Shown here: positions 35,822 through 45,657 of the stretch, piece by piece
Position numbering within the stretch: the stretch's first letter is position 1
Layout of the letters: every line of letters begins with the position of its first letter
NCBI GenBank assembly: GCA_963843255.1
Contig: CAWJJQ010000014.1
Span: 62,001-126,000 of the forward strand
Reading direction: 5' to 3'
Length of the DNA: 64,000 bases
DNA from: Bog-159 sp963843255
Lineage (GTDB): Bacteria > Acidobacteriota > Terriglobia > Bryobacterales > Bryobacteraceae
The notes under the pieces: model-generated
Told to the model about the DNA's origin: nothing
Databases searched by the model: none
Seen by the model: only the letters and a program-made list of their open reading frames with translations
Made by a program: the position numbers and the translations under genes

Positions 35822-36706
35822 GTGCCTGCCCTCGCGCCTAAGGAGCAGTATGAGCGTGTCGAGGTCCTGCGGATGCTGCACCTATCCGAGCGTCAATTGC
35901 AGACGTGGGAGCGGATGGGACTGGTTCCGGCGGCCGAGGACTACTCGTTCCGCGACCTGATCGCGTTGCGCACCATCAGCGAGCTGCGGGCCCGGCGCAT
36001 CCCGCTGCGCAAGATCGGGCGCGCCTTGCAATCGCTGAAGCAGCGCCTGTCTGAAGTACACAATCCGCTGGCGGAGCTGAAGATCTTTTCAGACGGGCGG
36101 CACATCGCGGTGCGCGTTGCCGGACAGAAGATGGAAGCCCTCACGGGCCAGATCCTGTTTGACTTCGATACCGCGGAACTGGCCAGCGTGCAGTCGCTGC
36201 CGCCTAAACCTCCACCGCCGCCACGGGAGCGGGAGTCGGAGGCGTGGTTCCAGAAGGGTTTGTTTCTGGAGGAGACCGGCGCTCCCGTGGAGCAGGCGAT
36301 GGAAGCTTATGTGCGCGCCATCGAATTCAATCCGCATGCCGCGGGCGCATTGGTGAACCTGGGCACCATCTATTACCGCCTGCGCCAGTTCACCGAAGCC
36401 GAGCTGTATTATTCGCAAGCGCTGCAAGCGGACCCCGAATATCCGCTGGCGCATTTCAATCTGGGTAACCTGTACGACGAGCGCGGTGAGTTGCAGAAGG
36501 CGCAGCATTGTTACGAGGCTGCGCTGCGCATCAATCCGCGGTATGGCGATGCGCATTTCAATCTGGCGCTGCTATGCGAACGCCGCGGCGATGCGCTGCG
36601 CGCGATCCATCACTGGAAGGCCTACCTGAAGCTGGATAGCACAGGGAACTGGGCCGACATCGCGCGGCGCCAGCTCGAGAAGCTGCGCGTGGCCTTGTTA
36701 TCCTGA
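35822..36706 (+). CDS. MerR-type HTH fused to TPR repeats
   Basis: A 294-residue protein. Residues 10-80 form a MerR-like winged helix (EVLRMLHLSERQLQTWERMGLVP, then YSFRDLIALRTISELRARRIPLRKIGRAL). Residues 85-125 are a short link domain and residues 145-285 hold four TPR units with AGALVNLGTIYYRLRQFTEAELYYSQAL and AHFNLGNLYDERGELQKAQHCYEAAL. A DNA-binding regulator whose effector part is a protein-binding scaffold rather than a small-molecule pocket. GTG start at 35822. Single gene, 116 bp behind its neighbour. Confidence 0.8.
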   Translation: MPALAPKEQYERVEVLRMLHLSERQLQTWERMGLVPAAEDYSFRDLIALRTISELRARRIPLRKIGRALQSLKQRLSEVHNPLAELKIFSDGRHIAVRVAGQKMEALTGQILFDFDTAELASVQSLPPKPPPPPRERESEAWFQKGLFLEETGAPVEQAMEAYVRAIEFNPHAAGALVNLGTIYYRLRQFTEAELYYSQALQADPEYPLAHFNLGNLYDERGELQKAQHCYEAALRINPRYGDAHFNLALLCERRGDALRAIHHWKAYLKLDSTGNWADIARRQLEKLRVALLS

Positions 36707-36770
36707 TCGCGCGGTATAATCGATGGCGCTGGCGGCATCGCCAGCCCTGATCCGCCGAAAGGAGACCCCC

Positions 36771-38177
36771 ATGCGCCGCGGCCCCCTTTGGTTCATTAGC
36801 ACCCTCCTGGTTTGCTCGCCATTTGCACACGCACAAACGCCCGCTCCGGCGAAGGCTGTAGTTGAAGGCGACGTGATCAACGTCACCACAGGCGCACCCA
36901 TCGGCCAAGCACGCGTCAGGCTGAATAACCTGGAAAGCGATCCACTCTTTGCCAAAGCCGACGAGCGCGGCCATTTTCACTTTTCCGGCATCGAGCCCGG
37001 GTTTTATTTCCTGACCGCCAGAAGTCCCGGCTTCATGGCGACCGCCGGCTTAACTATGGGATTGACGATTCCGCTTGCGGGCCAGCGCCCGCAGGTTATG
37101 CGTGAACGCTTTCCCTTACCGGCAGGTGCATCGCCACCCACGATCACTACGGGACCGGATGGCGCGCCGCATTGTTCAGTGAAAATTCCGCTGGTGGCTT
37201 ACGCGGTGATCTCGGGAAGGCTAACCGATCCGTACGGCGTTCCCTTGGTGGGCAGTAATATCCAACTGCTGGAGAAGATCCCCGTCACACCTGCCGGGCA
37301 GCAGAATGAATTCCAGACCAAGGCCCAGGGCCGCACTGACGACAAGGGTGAGTTTCGCATAGCGAATCTGGAACCTGGAACCTATTTGCTGGCCGCCAGC
37401 GATCAAGGCGGGATCACGACGTGGGAGAGCACGTATCGCACAACGTACTATCCAGCCTCGATCGCCATGGCAAGCGCCAAACCGCTGGTTCTCGCGGCGG
37501 GACAGCGACTGCGCGCAGAATTCAAGATTGTCCAACAAGCAGGCGTCCAGGTTGCAGGACGGGTGATCAAGCCCCAGGGGCCCGAATACGCGGGTGAGGC
37601 GAGAATATTAACCAGTATCGTGCTGGTGTCGGAACCCGGTGACACGCCCGGAGCCCGTCGTCCGTTGATTGCGGTCGAGGACGATTACCAGCTCAAGGAT
37701 GTGCTGCCAGGAAAGTACACCTTATTCGCGGTCTCGCAGAAGGTGACCGCCAATCCGTTCGGCGGCGAGCCCAACGAGATCCTCGGCCTCGTTCGCCATA
37801 TCGAGGTTGGCGAACACGATATTGACAACGTGGACCTCGCGCTGGCGCCATTGCGCGAGGTCTCGGGACAGGTGACGGTCCGGGAGGGGTGCGCTCCCGT
37901 GCCAGTACGAATCGCACCGTATAGCAACGGTCCGTTCGGCCCCGCTGCGAGCGCCGCTGAGACCGATGGCGAAGGCAAGTTTGTGCTGCAGGGGATGATC
38001 GCGGGCAGATACAGCTTCACGGTCGATCCGGAAGCGCGCAACCGGCCGAGTTTGCCGGTCGAATCTATCATGCTGGGCGATCGGGATGTTCTGAAGGACG
38101 GTTTTGAATCGCCGTATGCAGGAGATGAGCCGCTGCGCATTACGGTCGGCTGCAGCGCATCGGGGAGGGCGCAATGA
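36771..38177 (+). CDS. Secreted carboxypeptidase-regulatory-like (CnaB/Ig-fold) repeat protein
   Basis: A 468-residue exported protein (signal peptide to about HAQ). Several copies of the beta-sandwich carboxypeptidase-regulatory-like unit are visible: VEGDVINVTTGAPIGQARVRL with GHFHFSGIEPGFYFLTA, ISGRLTDPYGVPLVGSNIQL with GEFRIANLEPGTYLLAA, and SGQVTVREGCAPVPVRI. Likely a surface or periplasmic binding protein. The ATG at 36771 is chosen for its AGGAG 8 bp upstream. Overlaps the start of the next, related gene (ATGA). Confidence 0.83.
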   Translation: MRRGPLWFISTLLVCSPFAHAQTPAPAKAVVEGDVINVTTGAPIGQARVRLNNLESDPLFAKADERGHFHFSGIEPGFYFLTARSPGFMATAGLTMGLTIPLAGQRPQVMRERFPLPAGASPPTITTGPDGAPHCSVKIPLVAYAVISGRLTDPYGVPLVGSNIQLLEKIPVTPAGQQNEFQTKAQGRTDDKGEFRIANLEPGTYLLAASDQGGITTWESTYRTTYYPASIAMASAKPLVLAAGQRLRAEFKIVQQAGVQVAGRVIKPQGPEYAGEARILTSIVLVSEPGDTPGARRPLIAVEDDYQLKDVLPGKYTLFAVSQKVTANPFGGEPNEILGLVRHIEVGEHDIDNVDLALAPLREVSGQVTVREGCAPVPVRIAPYSNGPFGPAASAAETDGEGKFVLQGMIAGRYSFTVDPEARNRPSLPVESIMLGDRDVLKDGFESPYAGDEPLRITVGCSASGRAQ

Positions 38178-39715
38178 AACCGGCAATCCTGCTGTTGCTG
38201 ATCTCATCCGCCTTAGCGGCGCAAGAACTGGAAGGCAACGTGTTCGATAGCCTGACCGGCGCACCGATTTCGGGAGCCCTGGTGAAGGCGGTTGGGTCCG
38301 GCAACCAGACGACGGTTTCGCGCACCGATGCCGCCGGCCATTTCCGGGTGGCCGCAGAGGCGTTTTCCATGGGAGTATCGCGCGCCGGGTACCTGCCGGT
38401 CAACCGCAGCGCGTTCAAGAGACAAGCCGCCGCCCAGTTGCGCATTAACCTCACCCCGGCGGCCGTGATCGCCGGAAAGCTGACGGACGAGGATGGACTC
38501 CCCGTCCATAATGCGATGGTTTTAGCACTCCGTTACCAGATGGTGAACGGCGTACGGAAACTGGAGAATGCACCGGTTATCCCGACGCAGACAGACGATC
38601 TTGGCGCATACCGCATCTTCGGACTTCCCGCCGGGCGATATTATATCCGCGCCAACACGGGCGATCTAGCCAACTGGGACAGCCGCTACACCGCGGAATA
38701 CTTTCCCGGCACGCTGCAGCCGACGGCCGACGGTTTGATCGAGGTCAAACCCGGCGAGGAGCGCGGTGGAATCGACCTGCGGCTTACGAAACAGGAAGGC
38801 GTTACCGTGGAGGGCCGCGTAGTGCTGGCTGATGGAGTGCCGGCTCCGCAAACGATGCCACACGTATACCTTCAACCGGAGGGGTTTGGGATGGGTAACT
38901 ATCACGGCTTCAGGCAGTCGCGCGACGGGACGTTCCGCATCGCGCACGTGCCCCCGGGCTCGTATACGCTGCGCACCATGTTCGGCGGCGCGGAACCTAC
39001 GGATCTTTTAACCGAGCAGCGGCTGGAGGTCGGCAGCGCGGACCTGCGCAACGTGGTTTTTACATTACGCCAACTGAAGCCCATGGATGTGGCGGGGACA
39101 GTGCTGTTGGAAGGCGGCGGGGCGGCGGGCCCAGAGGTCATCCAGGCGCAGACGCGAACGGGCCAGGGAGCAACCGCCACCTCCAACGAAGAAGGGACAT
39201 TCACGCTCAAGGGCTTGAAGCCCGGACACTATGAACTGCAGGCGTTTCCGGCCGATGCCATGAAATACGTGACGAACCCGGAGGCGTATCCGCCCGGCAC
39301 GATGAGCCGCGCGATTTCGGCACGCTTCGGCGACCAGGAAGTGCTGGACAGCGGCTTCGATCTGGACGCGGAACCGGCGGAATCGTTGAAGATCACGCTC
39401 GGCACTCGCAAGTATAACGTGGCCGGCAAGCTGATGGACCCCGCCGGAAAACCCGTGGGGGACGGCTTGGTATGGATGGACTCCGGCCAGCCTGGGGGGA
39501 CCGCGCTTACGGTGACAGATGCGGAGGGCGCTTTCCATCTGTGGCCGCGGTCCTCCGGCAAGTATCGCATCTATGCGATCGGCGACCAGTCGCAGACAGA
39601 CTCCATGAACGACCCGGATTACGTTCAGGCGCACGAAAAGGATTTCCCGCCGGTGATGGTGGTGGAGGGCGAGAATCCGCCGTTGATTCTGCACCTTCCG
39701 CAGGCTCGCCCCTGA
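38174..39715 (+). CDS. Second carboxypeptidase-regulatory-like repeat protein
   Basis: A 513-residue protein with a signal peptide (MKPAILLLLISSALAAQ) and at least four carboxypeptidase-regulatory-like units: LEGNVFDSLTGAPISGALVKA, IAGKLTDEDGLPVHNAMVLAL with GAYRIFGLPAGRYYIRA, TVEGRVVLADGVPAP, and VAGKLMDPAGKPVGDGLVWM. A paralogue of the upstream gene with its start inside that gene's stop codon, so they are made together. Confidence 0.85.
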   Translation: MKPAILLLLISSALAAQELEGNVFDSLTGAPISGALVKAVGSGNQTTVSRTDAAGHFRVAAEAFSMGVSRAGYLPVNRSAFKRQAAAQLRINLTPAAVIAGKLTDEDGLPVHNAMVLALRYQMVNGVRKLENAPVIPTQTDDLGAYRIFGLPAGRYYIRANTGDLANWDSRYTAEYFPGTLQPTADGLIEVKPGEERGGIDLRLTKQEGVTVEGRVVLADGVPAPQTMPHVYLQPEGFGMGNYHGFRQSRDGTFRIAHVPPGSYTLRTMFGGAEPTDLLTEQRLEVGSADLRNVVFTLRQLKPMDVAGTVLLEGGGAAGPEVIQAQTRTGQGATATSNEEGTFTLKGLKPGHYELQAFPADAMKYVTNPEAYPPGTMSRAISARFGDQEVLDSGFDLDAEPAESLKITLGTRKYNVAGKLMDPAGKPVGDGLVWMDSGQPGGTALTVTDAEGAFHLWPRSSGKYRIYAIGDQSQTDSMNDPDYVQAHEKDFPPVMVVEGENPPLILHLPQARP

Positions 39716-39774
39716 TCGTTCCGAGAGCGTTGCCGCGTAGGCGGATGCTATTCTAAGTACTTGGAGCACAACGA

Positions 39775-40299
39775 GTGAGCCGTATTCTGCTAGCTTTTCG
39801 CGCCTTCTTCGCCATCCTGTTCGGCCGTCCCTTACCGCCAGAAATCAAGACCCAGGCGCAGGGTCCACGAACCGCCGCTGCAGCCAAAACTCCGGTGAAG
39901 CCGGAGCCGCCACCTCCGCCGAATCCGGCCTACGCGCTACAACTGCTGGCCATCCTGCAGCGCGATTCGCGGCTGCTCGATTTCCTGATGGAAGACATAG
40001 CTGGTTTCGAGGACGACCAGGTCGGCGCGGCGGTACGCAGCCTGCACGACCAGGCGCGCGATTCGCTAGCCCGGTATCTGAGCCTGCAACCGGTGATCGA
40101 TGGCGTGGAAGGGGCTTATACACGTCCCAATACAACCGATCCCGCGGCGGTGAAGTTTATCGGCAACGTGCCCGCCACCAAGCCCGAGGGCGGCACGCTG
40201 CGGCATAAAGGATGGCGCGCGGTAAAGATGGATCTTCCCATCCTGAATCCTAAGCAGGACGCCGCTATCATTGCGCCCGCCGAGATCGAGATCGAGTAG
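39775..40299 (+). CDS. DUF2760-domain protein
   Basis: A 174-residue protein: an N-terminal hydrophobic segment (ILLAFRAFFAILFG) that may be a membrane anchor, a Pro/Ala linker, and a C-terminal domain with ALQLLAILQRDSRLLDFLMEDI, DDQVGAAVRSLHDQARDSL and HKGWRAVKMDLP. This is the DUF2760 pattern, known to travel with two Hsp70-like genes as here. GTG start at 39775. Next gene is 12 bp on. Confidence 0.86.
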   Translation: MSRILLAFRAFFAILFGRPLPPEIKTQAQGPRTAAAAKTPVKPEPPPPPNPAYALQLLAILQRDSRLLDFLMEDIAGFEDDQVGAAVRSLHDQARDSLARYLSLQPVIDGVEGAYTRPNTTDPAAVKFIGNVPATKPEGGTLRHKGWRAVKMDLPILNPKQDAAIIAPAEIEIE

Positions 40300-40311
40300 C
40301 ACGCCGCAAAA

Positions 40312-42138
40312 ATGGAACCCCGTTACGTTATCGGTATTGACCTGGGTACGACTAACTCCGCGCTCTCGTATGTGGAGAACCAGCCGGATGCCGACCCTTT
40401 CGCGCTGCCCAAGGTGGAACTGCTGGGCATCCCGCAGCTCATCAACCCGTCGGAAGTGCGCGACGAGGACCTGCTGCCTTCGTTTCTGTATATCCCCGGG
40501 GCGAGCGATTTTCCGGCAGGATCGACAGCGCTGCCGTGGGACCCGTCGCCCGAAACTGTCGTGGGACGGCTGGCGCAGAAGCGCGGGGTGGAAAATGCCG
40601 GGAGGCTGGTTTCGTCGGCGAAGTCGTGGCTTTCGCATGGCGGCGTGGACCGCACGGCGCCGATCCTGCCGTTTCGCGCGCCTGAGGGCGTGCCCAAGTA
40701 TTCGCCCGTGGAGGCCAGCCGGCGTTACCTGGAGCATCTGCGCAAGGCTTGGGATCATCTGAAGCCGGATGTGCCGTTTGCCGCACAGCATGTGCTGGTG
40801 ACGGTGCCCGCTTCGTTCGACGCGGTGGCGCGGGATCTGACGCTGAAGGCCGCGGAACAGGCCGGGTACCAGAACATCACGCTGCTGGAAGAGCCGCAGG
40901 CCGCGTTTTATGCCTGGATCGAGCGGCATCCCGACTGGCGGGAGCGCGTCACCGTCGGCGATTTGATCCTGGTCGTGGATATCGGCGGCGGCACCACCGA
41001 TTTCACCTTGATCGCGGTAACCGAGCAAGCGGGCGAGTTGAGCCTGGAGCGGGTGGCGGTGGGCGAGCACATTTTGCTCGGTGGAGACAATATCGACCTG
41101 GCGCTGGCGCGGCTGGTGGCGGATCAACTCGCGCAGCAGGGGACCAAGATCGACAATTTCCAGTTGCAGGCGCTGTGGAACAATTGCCGGACAGCGAAGG
41201 AGAAGCTGCTCGATCCGGGCAACAAGAAGGACGAAGCGCCGGTGACCATCCTGGGCAAAGGCACGGGGGTGGTGGGCGGATCTATTAAGGCCAAGTTGCA
41301 GCGCGCGGACCTGGATCGCTTGTTGACGGAGGGGTTTCTGCCGGCGGTATCGAGCAACGACATGCCCGCGCGGCAGCGACGTGCAGGCTTGCAGGAGATC
41401 GGGCTGCCCTACGCCGCGGACGCCGCTATGACCCGGCACATGGCGCGATTTCTACGGCAGCAGGCATCCGCAGTAGAGCAGGGCGGCGTCCGTCGCGGCC
41501 CCAGCGGGCTCGCCTGTCCGACCCACATTCTCTTTAACGGCGGGGTGTTGAACGCGGGGCTGATCCGCGAGCGCATTCTCGGAGTGCTGAACTCGTGGCT
41601 GGCCGAGGAGGGAATGCCGGCGGTGCAACCCTTGAGCGGCGAAGACCTGATGCACGCGGTATCGCGCGGCGCGGCGTACTACGGCCTGGCGCGGCGCGGG
41701 CGGGGCGTACGTATCCGCGGCGGTGTGCCGCGCACCTATTACGTCGGCATCGAAAGCGCCATGCCTTCGGTGCCGGGCTTTGCCGCGCCGCTGAAAGCGC
41801 TCACGGTGGTGCCTTTCGGCATGGAGGAAGGCACGGAGCAGCGCATTCCGAACCGCGAGTTCGGGCTGGTGGTGGGCGAGCCGGCGGAGTTCCGTTTCTT
41901 CACTTCCGCGGTGCGCAAGAACGATCAGGCGGGCGACCTGATCGAAGACTTCGGCGACCAACTGGAAGAACTGGCGCCCATGGAAGTGAATCTGCCCGCC
42001 GAACAGGCGGCCGCCGACGTGGTGCCGGTCTCGTTTGAGACGGTGGTGACGGAGACGGGCATGCTGCAATTGTGGTGCGTGGCCCGCGACGGGCGGCGCT
42101 GGAAGCTGGAGTTCAATGTGCGGGAACGTGTAGCTTAG
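40312..42138 (+). CDS. Hsp70-family protein (DUF2760-associated, shorter paralogue)
   Basis: A 608-residue Hsp70-like ATPase. The phosphate loops are intact: YVIGIDLGTTNSALSYVE at the start, LVVDIGGGTTDFTLIAV in the middle and LGGDNIDLALARLVA after it. The C-terminal substrate part is short and unlike DnaK. It ends with VRERVA; the next Hsp70 starts two bases on. Such proteins are presumed chaperone-like ATPases for an unknown client, not the general DnaK, since no dnaJ or grpE is nearby. Confidence 0.87.
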   Translation: MEPRYVIGIDLGTTNSALSYVENQPDADPFALPKVELLGIPQLINPSEVRDEDLLPSFLYIPGASDFPAGSTALPWDPSPETVVGRLAQKRGVENAGRLVSSAKSWLSHGGVDRTAPILPFRAPEGVPKYSPVEASRRYLEHLRKAWDHLKPDVPFAAQHVLVTVPASFDAVARDLTLKAAEQAGYQNITLLEEPQAAFYAWIERHPDWRERVTVGDLILVVDIGGGTTDFTLIAVTEQAGELSLERVAVGEHILLGGDNIDLALARLVADQLAQQGTKIDNFQLQALWNNCRTAKEKLLDPGNKKDEAPVTILGKGTGVVGGSIKAKLQRADLDRLLTEGFLPAVSSNDMPARQRRAGLQEIGLPYAADAAMTRHMARFLRQQASAVEQGGVRRGPSGLACPTHILFNGGVLNAGLIRERILGVLNSWLAEEGMPAVQPLSGEDLMHAVSRGAAYYGLARRGRGVRIRGGVPRTYYVGIESAMPSVPGFAAPLKALTVVPFGMEEGTEQRIPNREFGLVVGEPAEFRFFTSAVRKNDQAGDLIEDFGDQLEELAPMEVNLPAEQAAADVVPVSFETVVTETGMLQLWCVARDGRRWKLEFNVRERVA

Positions 42139-42140
42139 CC

Positions 42141-44798
42141 ATGAAAATCGGCATTGACCTGGGCACCACCAATTCAGCCCTGGCGTATATTGACGAGCGC
42201 GAGGCAGACGATCGCGATTTTCCGCCGATCCATATTTTCGAGACGCCACAACTGGTGGCTCCCGGCCGAATCGAGCCGCGGCGCACGCTGCCTTCGTTTC
42301 TGTTCCTGGAGGAAGGCCAGCCGGTAGGCGTGTACGCGCGCGAACAGGGCGCGCTGGTGCCTACCAAGCTGGTGCACTCCGCGAAATCGTGGCTGTCGAA
42401 TCCGGACGTGGACCGCACGGCCAAGATCCTGCCCTGGGATTCGCCGGAAACCGGCCGGATACTATCGCCGGTGGAAGTTTCGTCACGGTACATCGGCGCG
42501 TTCCGCGAGGCATGGGACAAGATCAAGCAGATTCCACTGGCCGAACAGGAGATCGTCCTGACGGTGCCGGCGTCGTTCGACGAAGAAGCGCGCGAGCTGA
42601 CGGTGATGGCCGCGGTGGAAGCGGGGCTGCCGAAGCTGACGCTGCTCGAAGAACCGGCGGCGGCGTTTTATTCGTGGATCGCGAACAACCTGGCGCAATC
42701 GCGCAAGCTGTTGTTCGACGGCCAGATCGTGCTGGTGTGCGACGTGGGCGGCGGCACCAGCGATTTCAGCCTGATTCGGGTAGAGCGGCAAGGCGACCTG
42801 GTGAACTTCACGCGCACCGCAGTGGGCAAGCATCTGCTGCTGGGCGGCGACAACCTGGATCTGACCATCGCCTGGCTGGTGGAAACGAAGCTGGCCGTGC
42901 CGCTTTCGATCCGGCAGCGCAGCGGCTTGCGGAGGCAATGCACGTTAGCCAAGGAGCGGCTGCTGAGCGATCCGAATTTGAAAAGCGTCGAGATTACCGT
43001 GCTGGGAACCGGTTCGTCGCTGATCGGCAAGGCGCTGAAGACGGAAGTGCTGCGGGAAGAAGTTCTGGAGCTGGCCCTTGATGGTTTTCTGCCCATCACC
43101 GAGCGCGGCGCGATGCCCAAGGAGGAGAAGCGCAGCCTGTTCCGGGAACTGGGCCTGCCGTACGTGTCGGACCCGGCCGTGACCAAGCACCTGAACGCGT
43201 TTTTGGAGAGCGCGGGGCAGGCTCCGGACGCGATTCTGTTTAACGGGGGTTTCTTTATTCCGGAGATCCTCCGCGAGCGAGTCGCGGATGCGGTGGGGCA
43301 CTGGTTCGGCAAACGGCCCGAAGTGTTCGAGAACCGCGACCTGGACCTGGCGGTGGCCACCGGCGCAGCCTATTATTCGTACGTCCGTTCCACAGGCAGC
43401 GGCGTGCTGGTGCGCGGCGGGTTGCCGCGAACGTATTTTATCGGCATCGGCGAGGGGACGGCGGTGTGCCTGGTACCGCGCGGCGCGGAAGAAGGGGCGA
43501 CCATCGAGATCGACAACGAGGCGCTGCAACTGGTAGCTAACCGGCCCGTGTCGTTCCGTTTGTATAGCTCACTGACGCGCAGCGAAGATCAGCTTGGCGA
43601 CGTGGTGGATTTGGCCGTGCTGGGCACCGACCTGCACATGCACGCGCCGCTGCACGCGGTGATCCGCTTCGGCAAGAAAGCCGGCGAGCGGCTGATCCCG
43701 GTGAAGCTGGGAGCGCGTCTGACGGAAATCGGTACGCTCGAGACCTGGTGCGAATCGAAGATCAGCGACAATCGCTGGCGGCTGCAGTTTGAGCTGCGCA
43801 AGGCGGTGGCTGAGCCGGCGGAGCGCAAACCAGCGGCGGTGATCGCCGAACAGGCGCTGAAGCAGGCGCTGGAGCTGATTCCAGCGGTGTTCTCGCCTGG
43901 GGCGAAATCGCCCATCGCGCCTGAGGAATTGCCCGCCCGTTTAGAGCAGATTCTCGGCCTGGGCAAGAATTCGTGGCCGCTGGCGGCGATCCGCCAAATG
44001 GCCGATGTATTTCTGACAGCAGCCGACGGACGCAAGAAGAGCCCGGCGTACGAAGCGCGCTGGCTCAACCTGACCGGATTTTGCCTCCGGCCGGGGTTCG
44101 GGTATCCCGGCGACGACTTCCGCATTGAGCAGGCACGGCGGATTTATGCTGGAGGGCTCCAGCATACTAACCAAGTGCAGTGTGAAATTGACTGGTGGAT
44201 CTTCTGGGGACGGCTGGCGGGAGGCATGAACCGCAACCAGCAGAACGATATTTATCAGCGGTTATCGGGATTCCTGCTGCCGCGGGGAGCGGCCAAGAAC
44301 AAGAAGCAGCGGCTGAACAGCAGCCTGCTGCGGGAGATGTGGCGTACGGCTTCCAGCCTGGAACTCCTGCCGATCGGGACCAAGGTTGAGCTAGGCGAAA
44401 CCCTGGTGCGGCGGGTGAAGGCGGCTGATTATCGCGAGAGCGAACTGTGGTGCCTGTCACGACTGGGGGCGCGCGAATTATTCTACGGTCCGATCAATCA
44501 AGTGGTGCCGGCGGCGCCGGCGGGGCGTTGGGTGGAAACGTTGCTGACGTTGGATGCGCCGGGGATTGGCGATGCGCTGGCGGCGATCGCGCGGCGCACG
44601 GAAGACCCCACGCGCGACCTGGCGCCCGCGGCTCTAGCCAACGTCCGCAGAAAGCTGGAAAGCCTGCCGCGCAGCGAACGCTATCTCGCTATTCTGGACG
44701 GCGAGGGCGCACACGACGAGCAGGCTCTGGGTCGAATATTCGGAGAAGAACTGCCTTCCGGTTTGGTGCTGGCTAACGCGGAAGAAACGACGTCTTAG
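42141..44798 (+). CDS. Hsp70-family protein with long C-terminal extension (DUF3731-like)
   Basis: An 885-residue protein. Residues 1-560 are an Hsp70-type ATPase (MKIGIDLGTTNSALAYID, VLVCDVGGGTSDFSLI, FNGGFFIPEILRERV). Residues 600-885 are an additional helical domain with WPLAAIRQMADVFL, YEARWLNLTGFCLRPGFGYPGDDFRIEQ and SELWCLSRLGARELFYGPINQVV, matching the extension (DUF3731) found on the longer partner of DUF2760-Hsp70-Hsp70 operons. Start at ATG 42141, two bases behind the previous stop. Convergent four-base overlap with the PEP-CTERM gene. Confidence 0.88.
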   Translation: MKIGIDLGTTNSALAYIDEREADDRDFPPIHIFETPQLVAPGRIEPRRTLPSFLFLEEGQPVGVYAREQGALVPTKLVHSAKSWLSNPDVDRTAKILPWDSPETGRILSPVEVSSRYIGAFREAWDKIKQIPLAEQEIVLTVPASFDEEARELTVMAAVEAGLPKLTLLEEPAAAFYSWIANNLAQSRKLLFDGQIVLVCDVGGGTSDFSLIRVERQGDLVNFTRTAVGKHLLLGGDNLDLTIAWLVETKLAVPLSIRQRSGLRRQCTLAKERLLSDPNLKSVEITVLGTGSSLIGKALKTEVLREEVLELALDGFLPITERGAMPKEEKRSLFRELGLPYVSDPAVTKHLNAFLESAGQAPDAILFNGGFFIPEILRERVADAVGHWFGKRPEVFENRDLDLAVATGAAYYSYVRSTGSGVLVRGGLPRTYFIGIGEGTAVCLVPRGAEEGATIEIDNEALQLVANRPVSFRLYSSLTRSEDQLGDVVDLAVLGTDLHMHAPLHAVIRFGKKAGERLIPVKLGARLTEIGTLETWCESKISDNRWRLQFELRKAVAEPAERKPAAVIAEQALKQALELIPAVFSPGAKSPIAPEELPARLEQILGLGKNSWPLAAIRQMADVFLTAADGRKKSPAYEARWLNLTGFCLRPGFGYPGDDFRIEQARRIYAGGLQHTNQVQCEIDWWIFWGRLAGGMNRNQQNDIYQRLSGFLLPRGAAKNKKQRLNSSLLREMWRTASSLELLPIGTKVELGETLVRRVKAADYRESELWCLSRLGARELFYGPINQVVPAAPAGRWVETLLTLDAPGIGDALAAIARRTEDPTRDLAPAALANVRRKLESLPRSERYLAILDGEGAHDEQALGRIFGEELPSGLVLANAEETTS

Positions 44799-45523
44799 GA
44801 GCGCTTACGGCGGCGGGCGATTGTCCCCAGGCCAACCAGACCTAACCCCATCAAAATCAAGCTGGCGGGTTCGGGAGTATTGAATGTTTCCGTCACAATG
44901 CCATTAAACATCACGCCGAATGGCGTGCCACCGACGAGCTGATAGGCATCGATCACCAGGGTGTACGTTCCGGCAGATAGCGCGAGAGGGATGCCGCCAC
45001 CCAGATTTTGAGTGCAACTGATCGCGGCGTTAGCGCAGTTGTTGCCCAAGTTCGGATCTGCCAGAAACAGTGGTGTTCCGGAACCGGTGCCTTCGGAGAC
45101 CGTACCGTTCTCCAGATATACAGTCGCGGTATCATCCGCCCAGATATTCAGGGTGCCCGTGTTAGAGTCACCCGTGAGGGTGAAAGTGTAATAAAAGGTG
45201 GCAGTCACATCCTCGCTGGTAAGGGGACCACTCACTCCGGCGGGGTTGTCCACTCCACCGATACACCGGCCGGTAAAGACTCCGGTATAATTACAACCCG
45301 AATCGGCGTATGCCGCAATCCAAACCGATCCCGGGGCAGTAGCCCATACAGGGCTCGCGACGATGGCTTGGTTTGTACCGGTGACGCTATTCGTGCCCAC
45401 GCCGCCAGCGCTGAAGAGGTCGATGGTTCCGGCCGCCGCGGTTCCACCAAACTGGGCTGGTACTAGGAGCACGGCAATTACCAAACCCAACAATGAGCCA
45501 CGCGACCTCGCGACCGATAGCAT
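44795..45523 (-). CDS. PEP-CTERM-anchored secreted protein
   Basis: A 242-residue exported protein: signal peptide (GLVIAVLLVPAQFGGTAAAG) and, at the end, TPEPASLILMGLGLVGLGTIARRRKRS, a textbook PEP-CTERM signal (P-E-P, hydrophobic helix, basic tail), which is cut by an exosortase EpsH-type enzyme. The middle is a Gly/Thr/Asn-rich beta domain with VTATFYYTFTLTGDSNTGTLNIWADDTATVYLENG. ATG start with GAGGAG 9 bp upstream. No exosortase gene lies in the window. Confidence 0.85.
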   Translation of the reverse strand: MLSVARSRGSLLGLVIAVLLVPAQFGGTAAAGTIDLFSAGGVGTNSVTGTNQAIVASPVWATAPGSVWIAAYADSGCNYTGVFTGRCIGGVDNPAGVSGPLTSEDVTATFYYTFTLTGDSNTGTLNIWADDTATVYLENGTVSEGTGSGTPLFLADPNLGNNCANAAISCTQNLGGGIPLALSAGTYTLVIDAYQLVGGTPFGVMFNGIVTETFNTPEPASLILMGLGLVGLGTIARRRKRS

Positions 45524-45657
45524 GAAAACTTTCTCCTCTGTGATAATCTACCCCAAATTCGCCCTGGATGAAAGCATAAAGCCAAGTTTTTCTTAGCCAT
45601 TAATACTGGTACGTGGAACGCTTTAGTTCTATAGGAAAGTAGTCCAGGGAAATTGAG

